The position numbers were made by a program, and so were the translations under genes. From JAKFWI01 sp035549875 (lineage in GTDB: Bacteria; Pseudomonadota; Alphaproteobacteria; Caulobacterales; Aquidulcibacteraceae), in the NCBI GenBank assembly GCA_035549875.1, contig DASZPV010000066.1, positions 1 through 64,000 on the forward strand: a DNA stretch of 64,000 nucleotides, read 5' to 3'. The first letter of the stretch is position 1. Each line of letters begins with the position of its first letter. The notes under the pieces were generated by a model, which saw nothing but the letters and a program-made list of their open reading frames with translations, was not told the DNA's origin and did no database searches. Positions 24,931-33,070 of the stretch are shown here, piece by piece.

Positions 24931-26435
24931 TTGGTTTTCCCCGCCAGCATCCGCTTCACCGTGGCGACCAGATCGCTGCGCGGCGCCTCGATCTGCGCGG
25001 GGCGGCCTTTGCGCCATTCCTCATTGTCGGCAATGGATTTCGACATTTCCGCACCGAGCTTGAGGTCTTTGATCATCACAACCGGCGGGGATTTCTCGCG
25101 CTCGTTGCTGCCCTGAATGATCGCCAGCGGCGCATTGCGCTTGTCGGCATATTTAAGCTGCGGGCCGAATTTACCCGCGCCAAGATAGACTTCGGCGCGT
25201 ACGCCGGCGTTGCGCAATTCCGCCGCCATCGCGAAATAGTCCGCCATGCGATCGGCTTCGAGACTGAGGATGACGACGGGGCCATTTGCGGCCTCGACAC
25301 CCTCGGCCGCTTCGAGCGCGGCGACGAGTCGGCTCACGCCGATAGAAAATCCCGTTGCAGGCACGCGCTCACCGCGAAAGCGAGCGACCAGATCGTCGTA
25401 GCGCCCGCCGCCGCCGATAGAGCCGAAAGAAACGTGCTTCCCGTCGCTGCCCTTTGCAATCAACTCCGCCTCGAACACCGCGCCTGTATAGTACTCAAGC
25501 CCACGAACAACGCTTGTCTCGATGTGACAGCTATGCGGTATCAGCACACGCGAACCCAGAACCTCGAATATATTTTCGATATCGTTCAGAGCCGCGTCAC
25601 CCTGCTGCGTGCCGCCAACCAAGTTGGTCAGGGTCCTGAGAACTTCGGTCGGCTCACCAGAAACACCTGTCACGAACTTTTCGACAAGTTTTGCGCTCAC
25701 CTCAGTTAGACCAGCACCTGCAGTAAAGTCTCCTGATTCATCGCGACGGCCTTGTCGAAGGAGCGCACCTACCCCATCAATGCCGAGCCGATCGTACTTG
25801 TCTATTGCGCGCAGGACGCGCATCCGGATTTCAGCTTCTCTACCAGGTTCGATCTCTACCGCCGCCAATAATCCATCGAGCAGCTTCCGGTGGCTAAATC
25901 TCATGCGATAGCGACCCGGTGCTACCCCCGCCGCCTCCAGCGCCTCGCATGCCATCGCGATCATTTCGGCGTCGGCGGCAGGGCTTGCGCTCCCCACCGT
26001 ATCGGCATCGCATTGCCAGAACTGGCGGTACCGTCCCGGCCCCGGCTTTTCGTTGCGCCACACTGGCCCCGCCGCCCAGCGGCGATAGGGCTTCGGCAGC
26101 GCGTCGTAGTTTTCCGCGACGAAGCGCGCCAGCGGCGCGGTCAGGTCGTAGCGCAGCGAGAGCCATTGCTCATCGTCGTCGGCAAACGCGAACACGCCTT
26201 CGTTCGGGCGATCCTGGTCGGGGAGGAATTTGCCGAGCGCGTCGGCGTATTCGAGCGCGGGCGTTTCCAGCGCTTCGAAACCCCATTTTTCATAAACTTT
26301 GGAGATCGCCTCTATTGCGGCCCGCTCGCGCGCGAGCGCGGGACCGCGCCGGTCTTCAAGGCCGCGCGGACGGCGCGCCTTCGGGCGGAAACCCTGCCCG
26401 GGCGTTGGGGGCGCGTCTGAAGGGGGCATGCGCAT
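24927..26435 (-). CDS. hisS: Histidyl-tRNA synthetase
   Basis: A 502-residue class II synthetase. Motif 2 is PVWRNEKPGPGRYRQFWQCDAD, the histidine-specific loop is VRGLEYYTG and motif 3 is around GGGGRYDDLV...GFSIGVSRL. The C-terminal anticodon domain follows. The start at 26435 (MRMPPSDAPP) or two codons later is most likely; the open frame extends 22 codons further. It leads the tightly overlapping hisS-hisZ-hisG operon. The middle of the gene (about 25480-25900) is visibly less GC-rich than its flanks; see findings. Confidence 0.93.
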   Translation of the reverse strand: MRMPPSDAPPTPGQGFRPKARRPRGLEDRRGPALARERAAIEAISKVYEKWGFEALETPALEYADALGKFLPDQDRPNEGVFAFADDDEQWLSLRYDLTAPLARFVAENYDALPKPYRRWAAGPVWRNEKPGPGRYRQFWQCDADTVGSASPAADAEMIAMACEALEAAGVAPGRYRMRFSHRKLLDGLLAAVEIEPGREAEIRMRVLRAIDKYDRLGIDGVGALLRQGRRDESGDFTAGAGLTEVSAKLVEKFVTGVSGEPTEVLRTLTNLVGGTQQGDAALNDIENIFEVLGSRVLIPHSCHIETSVVRGLEYYTGAVFEAELIAKGSDGKHVSFGSIGGGGRYDDLVARFRGERVPATGFSIGVSRLVAALEAAEGVEAANGPVVILSLEADRMADYFAMAAELRNAGVRAEVYLGAGKFGPQLKYADKRNAPLAIIQGSNEREKSPPVVMIKDLKLGAEMSKSIADNEEWRKGRPAQIEAPRSDLVATVKRMLAGKTK

Positions 26436-26535
26436 CGAGCATGGAGAAAGCCTGAGAAGGGCCGAGCGTGTAACCCAGGCCGGCTGATCCGTCCACAGCA
26501 CGCGAACCGAAAACGCCGTTAACCTTTCGCCGCGC

Positions 26536-27183
26536 CTACTCGTATTTGACTGTGCAGCCGTAAGCGACGGTGGCGGCCGTGGTGATTGGTTTGCCCGCCT
26601 TGATCTCGCTTAACGCGGCGCGAACGTAATTCTTCGCGGCGGCAAGATCGTCAGGATTGGTCGTCGCCCTATCGTCGATCGCTCCCTGATAGACCAGGGT
26701 GCCGGCCTTATCGATGATGAACATGTGAGGCGTGTTCTTGGCGTTGTAGAGATGGCCGATGACGCCTTTCGGATCGAGCAGCACGGCGGTCGGCGCGGCG
26801 CCGCGCGCGCTGGTGAGTTCATTGGCGCGCGCGCCGTCTGCGTAGCCTTGCTGGCCGCGGGCGGAAGAGATGATCGACAGCCAGACGATTCCGTCAGCCG
26901 TCGCTTCCTTTTGCAGCTTCTGCATGTTGCCCGAGTCATAGTGCTTGCGCACATAGGGGCAGCCGTCATTCGTCCATTCAAGCACGACGGTTTTGCCGAG
27001 GAAGTCAGCCAGTTTTACCGTTTTGCCATTGGAATCTACCGCCGTAAACGCCGGCGCGGCCTTGCCGTTCTGGACTGCAGCGTCGGCGCTCGACGCGATC
27101 AGGGCGCCCGCCGTGAGGCCGGCGGTGGCCATGAGCGCCGCGGCCCGCGCCAGGGTTCGGCGATTGAGCACGAAATCAGCCAT
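26536..27183 (-). CDS. Exported thioredoxin-like (AhpC/TSA-type redoxin) protein
   Basis: A 215-residue protein with an N-terminal signal containing twin arginines (LNRRTLARAAAL) and an alanine-rich region up to about residue 36. A redoxin domain follows: APAFTAVDSNGKTVKLADF, then WTNDGCPYVRKHY with Cys75 as the only active-site cysteine. The second cysteine is near the C-terminus (Cys210 in YGCTVKYE) and could resolve Cys75. The start at 27183 was chosen because GGGAGG is 9 bases upstream; the ATG three codons earlier overlaps that site. It lies 24 bp downstream of dsbD, which could supply reducing power. Confidence 0.85.
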   Translation of the reverse strand: MADFVLNRRTLARAAALMATAGLTAGALIASSADAAVQNGKAAPAFTAVDSNGKTVKLADFLGKTVVLEWTNDGCPYVRKHYDSGNMQKLQKEATADGIVWLSIISSARGQQGYADGARANELTSARGAAPTAVLLDPKGVIGHLYNAKNTPHMFIIDKAGTLVYQGAIDDRATTNPDDLAAAKNYVRAALSEIKAGKPITTAATVAYGCTVKYE

Positions 27184-27207
27184 GAGATTCATCCTCCCTT
27201 GACGGAC

Positions 27208-29298
27208 CTAGCTTGCAGCGGCGGCGCGCTTCACCGCTTCCACGACCATTCCCGGCGTTAGAAGTTGGGGAAGGACCTCGGGGTCTCCCCCTTTCGCCGG
27301 GTAAAAAAGATATAATGGAACGCCCGCCCGTCCATGCGCCGCGAGCGTTTTGGCGATCACCGCGTCCTGAGCGGTCCAATCGGCTTCAAGATAGGCGGCG
27401 TTTGTTGCGGCGAAGGCTTCCGAGACCTCGCGCGACCGGAAAGCGACCCGCTCGTTCACTTGGCAGGTCACGCACCAGGCGGCGGTGAAATTCACCAGCA
27501 CCGGCCGCCCCTGCGCCCGCAAGGCCGCTTCTCGCTCCGGCGTCCAACGTTCGCCGTGCAACGGTAAACTCGACCCGCCTGCGCTGTTCGCCTGCGCTGG
27601 CGCGGCATGAAGGCCTATGGCCGCCAGCACGAGCAGGACAAGCGCTACGAGACTGGCCAGCAGGCGCGGCGGCGCCTTTGAAAACGCCCGCCAGGCCCAT
27701 ACGGCAAACCCGATGCCGATAAAGGCTGCCAAAGCGGCGACCACCCCGTCCGCCCCGGCGAGGCGCCCGAGCACCCAGACCAGCCATGCCGCCGCGGCGA
27801 ACATCGGGAAGGCGAGCAATTCCTTGAACCGGTTCATCCAGGCGCCGGGCTTCGGCAACCAGGCGCGCAGGACCGGAAAGAAGCTGAGTGCGGCAAATGG
27901 CGCTGCGAAGCCGAACCCGAGCGCTGCGAACACGAGCAGCGATTGAAGCGGCGGCTGCGTTGCCGCAAAGCCGAGCGCCGCGCCCATGAATGGCGCGGTG
28001 CAGGGCGTGGCCGCGACGACAGCGAGCGCGCCCGTGAAAAAGGCCCCAGCGTCCCCGCCCCGGCTCGCCAGGCTAGACCCAGCGTTCTGGACGCCGCCGC
28101 CAATTTCGAATGCGCCGATCAGGTTGAGCCCGATGACGAAAAACAGCAGCGCCAACGCGCCTACGACCAACGGCTCCTGCAACTGGAATCCCCAGCCCAC
28201 GCCGGCGCCGGTGGCCTGGAGCGCGATCAGCGTTCCCGCCAGGGCAAGAAACGTCGCCATGACGCCCAACACGAAAATCACGCCGTGGCGGCGTGCTTCG
28301 GCCTGCTCGCCGCCGCGCGCCAAGCTTAGCGCTTTCAACGACAACACCGGAAAGACGCAGGGCATGACGTTGAGGATCAGGCCGCCAAGGAAAGCCAGGC
28401 CAAGCGCCGCAACGATTCCTGCAGCGCCGCTTGCCTTGGGCGCGGCCGGCGCGGGCGGCGGCGCGGCGCTGAGGCCTGGCGCCTCGATCTCGACCGCACG
28501 CGGGGCGGCGCGGCCGCTCTCGTTCACCTGATAAAGCAACACGCCCGCAAGGGGCCCCTTGCCAAGGCCTTCGGCGACCGACGGCGTCAGGGTCAGCGTG
28601 GCGCCATCCGCGCGCTTTGCAATTGGCTGCTCGGCCGCGTGATCGATCTTGTCATTCTCGTAGGGCAGGAAAGCCAGAGAAGCAGCGTTCACAATGGGAC
28701 CGCCGGTCACGGTCAACTGGTAGGCCTCGCCGGTCCTTGTAAGGCTTGCGGAGACCCCCTCCGGTTTCGGCAGCCTATCGCGAACCGCTTTCAGCTTGCT
28801 CGCCCAGGCCGGATCGTCTCTGCCGGTCCCGCCAGCGTCCAGCCGCAGGCTGACCTGACCTTCCTCGGGAATGCAGACATCCGAACAGACCAGCCAGCGC
28901 ACCTTGGCCGTAAGATCGACCGGCCCCGGTTTCAGGTTGGCCGGAGCGGTGATCTGCATGGGCAGAAACACCTCATGCTCATAGACATACGTGGTGATCG
29001 GGCCCGTGCGGTCGATGGTCGGGGCAGGCCATTCGTTGGGCGCAGCCGAAAAACCCGCAGGCAAATTCCACGTGATCGTGGTGGGCTCTCCAGAATCGCC
29101 CGGATTGCGCCAATAGGTGTGCCAGCCGTCCCTGATCTTTTCGTGCAAGGCGACGGTGAAGGTTTCGCCGGGCGCAACCACCGCCCGTGACGAAACCAGC
29201 TCGCCCTCGACATTGTCGGTGCGGAAGGGCGCTGCCTGCGACGGCGGGATCAGGGCAAGCAATCCCGCCGCCGCACAGACCAACGCAATCGAACGCAT
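27208..29298 (-). CDS. dsbD: DsbD-like thiol:disulfide interchange protein
   Basis: A 696-residue membrane protein in three parts. The signal peptide (MRSIALVCAAAGLLALIP) leads to a periplasmic DsbD alpha/ScsB-like domain with CSDVC. A transmembrane beta domain (about residues 290-530) carries cysteines in NVMPCVFPVLSLK and AATPCTAPFMG. The C-terminal thioredoxin-like domain has AAWCVTCQ. It moves electrons from cytoplasmic thioredoxin to the periplasm. The start at 29298 matches the signal peptide; the open frame continues 48 codons upstream without similarity and overlaps the convergent end of sapC. It probably forms an operon with the downstream redoxin. Confidence 0.9.
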   Translation of the reverse strand: MRSIALVCAAAGLLALIPPSQAAPFRTDNVEGELVSSRAVVAPGETFTVALHEKIRDGWHTYWRNPGDSGEPTTITWNLPAGFSAAPNEWPAPTIDRTGPITTYVYEHEVFLPMQITAPANLKPGPVDLTAKVRWLVCSDVCIPEEGQVSLRLDAGGTGRDDPAWASKLKAVRDRLPKPEGVSASLTRTGEAYQLTVTGGPIVNAASLAFLPYENDKIDHAAEQPIAKRADGATLTLTPSVAEGLGKGPLAGVLLYQVNESGRAAPRAVEIEAPGLSAAPPPAPAAPKASGAAGIVAALGLAFLGGLILNVMPCVFPVLSLKALSLARGGEQAEARRHGVIFVLGVMATFLALAGTLIALQATGAGVGWGFQLQEPLVVGALALLFFVIGLNLIGAFEIGGGVQNAGSSLASRGGDAGAFFTGALAVVAATPCTAPFMGAALGFAATQPPLQSLLVFAALGFGFAAPFAALSFFPVLRAWLPKPGAWMNRFKELLAFPMFAAAAWLVWVLGRLAGADGVVAALAAFIGIGFAVWAWRAFSKAPPRLLASLVALVLLVLAAIGLHAAPAQANSAGGSSLPLHGERWTPEREAALRAQGRPVLVNFTAAWCVTCQVNERVAFRSREVSEAFAATNAAYLEADWTAQDAVIAKTLAAHGRAGVPLYLFYPAKGGDPEVLPQLLTPGMVVEAVKRAAAAS

Positions 29299-29357
29299 GG
29301 CGCGTACATAGGCGCTCGCGCCTCGACGGCCAATCGCAGTCGCGTGTTCGTGAACGA

Positions 29358-30167
29358 TCACGCCAACGGGGTGTTGGCGCGCGTCTGCGCCTGCATCTCC
29401 GCGTTCGCGATGGTCAGACCGCGGTTGATGATCTTCGGCCATGACAGCAGAGAGATCAGGTGGGCATAGATCGGCCCAAACATGCCCTGCTCGCGCAACA
29501 TCTGCACTTTGTCGATCGGCAGCGCGTTCAGCTTCTCTTCCGAAATCGCAAAATAATCGGCAATCCGGGCCTGTTCCTGTTTCCCGTCGGGTAGGTTCTG
29601 GGAGAGGGTAATGTCCTTTTCCTCAAACAATCCCAAGTCATCGATCGTTTTTACGAACGTCTCCGTCCCCAGGCGGTGGCGTTCGAATTCTTTGCAGAAT
29701 TCGATCGCGTCCTGGGTGTATTGAGACGGCTCGTCCCCGTTGAAAAACGGCACCTCGGGATTTTCCCCAATCATCGGCGCGGCCCGGTCGATACAGACCA
29801 ACAGCCTTTCATTCTGTCCGTCGGAGGCAAAAACGAACGGGTAGCGGCGAACAAACGCCGGCAGGTAGATTTCAGGATCAAGTTCGCCCGAGCGGTCCAC
29901 AAAGACATTCTCGCCGCCTCGGATGCCCATCACCGCCAGGGGCGTTTTCTTTTCACCCGCGAAAATCACTGGATAAGACCCGGCAGCCACGCCAAATTCG
30001 TTGACTGTGATCGGCACAACATGGCTGGCCCCCAGGAACTGAAACGGCCTGTCGACCCGTTTGGCGCCGAGCGAACGATGCCGCTCCAGCGATAGCGGCT
30101 CGGGCTGTTTGTAAAACATAACGTTGCCGGTCAACTCTGCTTGACCAGACTCGGGCTGCGCGCTCAT
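29358..30167 (-). CDS. SapC family protein
   Basis: A 269-residue protein matching the SapC family (named from a gene linked to S-layer export in Campylobacter). Family landmarks are VPITVNEFGVAAGSYPVIFA, YLPAFVRRYPFVF and the acidic segment LFEEKDITL. No signal peptide or membrane segment is seen. The start at 30167 (MSAQPESG) has a perfect AGGAGG upstream; an in-frame start 17 codons earlier is less likely. Function in Alphaproteobacteria is not established. It is divergent from the MaoC gene. Confidence 0.85.
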   Translation of the reverse strand: MSAQPESGQAELTGNVMFYKQPEPLSLERHRSLGAKRVDRPFQFLGASHVVPITVNEFGVAAGSYPVIFAGEKKTPLAVMGIRGGENVFVDRSGELDPEIYLPAFVRRYPFVFASDGQNERLLVCIDRAAPMIGENPEVPFFNGDEPSQYTQDAIEFCKEFERHRLGTETFVKTIDDLGLFEEKDITLSQNLPDGKQEQARIADYFAISEEKLNALPIDKVQMLREQGMFGPIYAHLISLLSWPKIINRGLTIANAEMQAQTRANTPLA

Positions 30168-30288
30168 TCGTCGCCTCCTAATTCCCCACAGGGCTGAAAA
30201 CCAGAAAGCGGCCTCCAACGCAACTGTGCGCTACTAAATGGCGGCGACTCCGCCAGCAGTTTGAGGCGCCTCGCCCCCGGAGGATGGT

Positions 30289-31131
30289 TTGGCCCTGCCC
30301 CGCGAAAGCCTCATGGCGCTCCACGCCCAAGGCGAGATCGCCTATTCGGAAAAGGACGTCATGCTCTACGCCCTGGGCGTTGGCATGGGGGGCGACCCGC
30401 TTGATCCGCGCGAATTGGCGTTCGTCTACGAGCGCGGCCTCAAAGTCCTGCCCTCTTTCGCCGCGATGCTGATGCTTCTGGGCCCGACGCTGGATATAGG
30501 GCTGAACTGGCTGATGCTTGTCCACGGAGAGCAAAGGCTCGAAATCCACCGCTCCTTGCCGCCGGCGGCGCTTCTGTCAGCCGAAAGCCGGGTGGTGGGT
30601 ATGTCCGACAAAGGTAAGGAAAAGGGTGCGTTGATCTTTGTCGAAACCGTCCTGGCCGAGGCTCGCCAGCCCCTGGCGACGCTCATGGCGACGATCTTTG
30701 CGCGCGGCGACGGCGGTGACGGAGACGCCGGACGCCCTCCCCCGGCCTTGCGGGCGCCGCCTGCTCGCCCGCCCGATGCGGAAATCGAAATTCCCACGAG
30801 ACCGGATCAGGCGCTGCTATACCGCCTGACCGGGGACCGCAACCCAGTTCACGCCGATCCGGCGTTTGCCAGCGCCGCCGGCTTTCCGCGCCCGGTGCTT
30901 CACGGTTTGTGCACATACGCAATCGCCTGCCGGGCGGTGATGCAGACGTATTGTGACTTTGATCCCACCCGCATCCGGTCGTTCGATGCTCGGTTTTCCG
31001 CGCCTGTTTTTCCCGGCGAAACGATTGCCGTGCGCATGTGGCGCGACGAGGCGGAAATTTCTTTTGAAGCGGCGGTTCATAGTCGTTCGAGCACCGTGCT
31101 TGAAAATGGCAAAGCGGTGTTGGCGCTATGA
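30289..31131 (+). CDS. MaoC-like (R)-specific 2-enoyl-CoA hydratase
   Basis: A 280-residue double hot-dog protein like peroxisomal hydratase 2. The N-terminal non-catalytic half opens YSEKDVMLYALGVGMG. The C-terminal half carries the hydratase 2 motif YRLTGDRNPVHADP with catalytic Asp183 and His188. It hydrates trans-2-enoyl-CoA to (R)-3-hydroxyacyl-CoA. The start is a TTG at 30289, chosen because GGAGG lies 5 bases upstream and homologues need this N-terminus; the next ATG is 8 codons in. Its stop overlaps the DUF885 start (ATGA). Confidence 0.88.
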   Translation: MALPRESLMALHAQGEIAYSEKDVMLYALGVGMGGDPLDPRELAFVYERGLKVLPSFAAMLMLLGPTLDIGLNWLMLVHGEQRLEIHRSLPPAALLSAESRVVGMSDKGKEKGALIFVETVLAEARQPLATLMATIFARGDGGDGDAGRPPPALRAPPARPPDAEIEIPTRPDQALLYRLTGDRNPVHADPAFASAAGFPRPVLHGLCTYAIACRAVMQTYCDFDPTRIRSFDARFSAPVFPGETIAVRMWRDEAEISFEAAVHSRSSTVLENGKAVLAL

Positions 31132-32975
31132 ATCGGCGCAACTTCATCAGTATCACTCTCGGCGTAGCGGCGTGCGGCCCGTCTCCCCCGCGCGCGCCGG
31201 ATGTGTTTGACGGCATGCTTGCCGATATCACTGCGGACCTTCTTGAGGCGCAGCCGGAGGCGGGTCTTTTCGCCGCCGTCCCCGGGGCAATGCGCGATAG
31301 GCTGTACGACCGCACTCCGATCGCCGTTGATCTGCAACGCGCCGCCGCTTTGCGCCGCGCCGCGCAATGGCGCGGCGGCATTGATCGCCAGTCGCTGAGC
31401 GCCTCCAATCAGCAAAGCTTTGATGTGGTTGACGGGCATCTGTCGATTATGGCCCGCGCGGCGGCGTTCGGATTCGGCCGGTTTGACCCGGTAGGCGGGT
31501 TTTCGCCCTATGCGGTTGATCATCTTAGCAGCGCTTGCGTGACGCTGCCGCGGCTTCTCAAGGCCGCGCTCGGCGGCGGCGATATTAATGAGACAATGCT
31601 GCATTTGCAGCGTCTGAAGGTCGTGGCCGCAGCGATCGACGGGGAGAGCGCCAGCGCCCGCGCGGACGCCCAGGCCGGCGTGATAGCGCCAAAATTCATC
31701 CTGCGGCGCCTGCAAGATGCGGTGGCCGCCATACTCGCGCGACCGCCAGCCGAGACCGTCTTTATGACGGCCCTGCGAACCCGGCTGGCGGCGCTCAAAC
31801 AATTGCCGTCTGAGTCCACCCCGTCTGCGACGCCGCCGGACAGCGCCGAATCGCGCCGCGCGCAGAAATTATTGGCAGAGGCGGAAGCAATCGTCGGCGG
31901 GAGCATTTTTCCGGCCTATCGCCGGGCTTTCGCTACGCTCGCCGATTTGCAGGTGCGGGCGACGGACTATCCGGGGACCGCGCTGCTTCCGCGCGGGAAT
32001 GAGTACTACCGCGCGTGCCTTTCGTTCCACGCAGGCCCCGCCGCGCAAGTAGACGTCATTCACCGCGCAAGCCTGTCGCGCGTCAAAACGCTCAGCGGCC
32101 AGCTCGATATGATGCAGCGCTCACAAGGACAGGCTGATGGCGAACCAGCCCGGCGGCTGGCTGCACTTAGCGCTGATCCGCGTTTTCTTTACCCAGATGC
32201 GCCGGAAAGCCGTGATGCGATCGTCAATGACGTGCGCCGGGAGGTAAGTCGCATGGCGGCGCTCCTGCCGCGGGTATTGCGCAAGCCGCCGATCGGATCG
32301 CTGGAAATCGCCGCTAGCGAAGCTGGCGACGCGCAGGGCTATTGCGGGCCTTCCTTGGATGGCAAACGGCCGGCCGTACTTTTGATTGACGTTGCGTTTC
32401 CCGGACAAACATTACGTTTTGCGCTGCCGGCGCTGGCGCATCGCGAAGGCTTGCCGGGACGCCACGTCGCGGCGCTTGTCGCGGCGCAAAGCGATATGCC
32501 GATAATACGCAAATTGCTTCCTGGATCGGCGATGCGCCTTGGCTGGGCGAGCTATGCCGAACAACTGGCCGACGAACTGGGCGCCTATGAAAACGCTCCG
32601 TACGCCCGCATTGGTTATTTGCGGGATCTGACCCTGAGCGCCGCGCGGGCTGTAGTCGATACGGGAATTCACGGGCTGAACTGGAGCCGAGATCAGTCCA
32701 ACCAATATCTTATCGACGCCGTTGGCATTTCCGCATCCGCCGCGGACGATATCGTCGCCGACTGCGCCGCCGCCCCAGGCTTGGCATGCGCGGGCGAAAC
32801 CGGGCGGCAGGAAATTGTCCGCCTCCGCGACGACGCCCGCACCGCGTTGGGCGCTCGATTTGATATCCGCGATTTTCACCAGGCTGTGTTGTCCGCCGGC
32901 GAGGTTCCGCTGCAAGTTCTGTATAGCAATGTGGCCGCATGGACCGGCGCAACTAGGGCCAGCAAAGCCTTTTAA
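31128..32975 (+). CDS. DUF885 family lipoprotein with degenerate metal-binding motif
   Basis: A 615-residue exported protein. The N-terminus NRRNFISITLGVAAC gives a lipobox with Cys16, preceded by a twin-arginine pair. The DUF885 fold is supported by YCGPSLDGKRPAVLLIDV and the conserved GWASYAEQLADELG. The family's predicted metal-peptidase motif HEGxPGHH is altered here: residues 438-446 read HREGLPGRH, so the HE and GHH histidines are arginines. It may be a non-catalytic member. It overlaps the MaoC stop by 4 bp. Family call moderately sure, activity doubtful. Confidence 0.75.
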   Translation: MNRRNFISITLGVAACGPSPPRAPDVFDGMLADITADLLEAQPEAGLFAAVPGAMRDRLYDRTPIAVDLQRAAALRRAAQWRGGIDRQSLSASNQQSFDVVDGHLSIMARAAAFGFGRFDPVGGFSPYAVDHLSSACVTLPRLLKAALGGGDINETMLHLQRLKVVAAAIDGESASARADAQAGVIAPKFILRRLQDAVAAILARPPAETVFMTALRTRLAALKQLPSESTPSATPPDSAESRRAQKLLAEAEAIVGGSIFPAYRRAFATLADLQVRATDYPGTALLPRGNEYYRACLSFHAGPAAQVDVIHRASLSRVKTLSGQLDMMQRSQGQADGEPARRLAALSADPRFLYPDAPESRDAIVNDVRREVSRMAALLPRVLRKPPIGSLEIAASEAGDAQGYCGPSLDGKRPAVLLIDVAFPGQTLRFALPALAHREGLPGRHVAALVAAQSDMPIIRKLLPGSAMRLGWASYAEQLADELGAYENAPYARIGYLRDLTLSAARAVVDTGIHGLNWSRDQSNQYLIDAVGISASAADDIVADCAAAPGLACAGETGRQEIVRLRDDARTALGARFDIRDFHQAVLSAGEVPLQVLYSNVAAWTGATRASKAF

Positions 32976-33070
32976 GGGATTTGGTCGGAATCTTGCCGCG
33001 TTTGCGGCGCGCCGCCGCCGGAAAGCAGGCGCTCAAGTGATCCCCTGAGCAAGTGGGGAGATGCACATCC

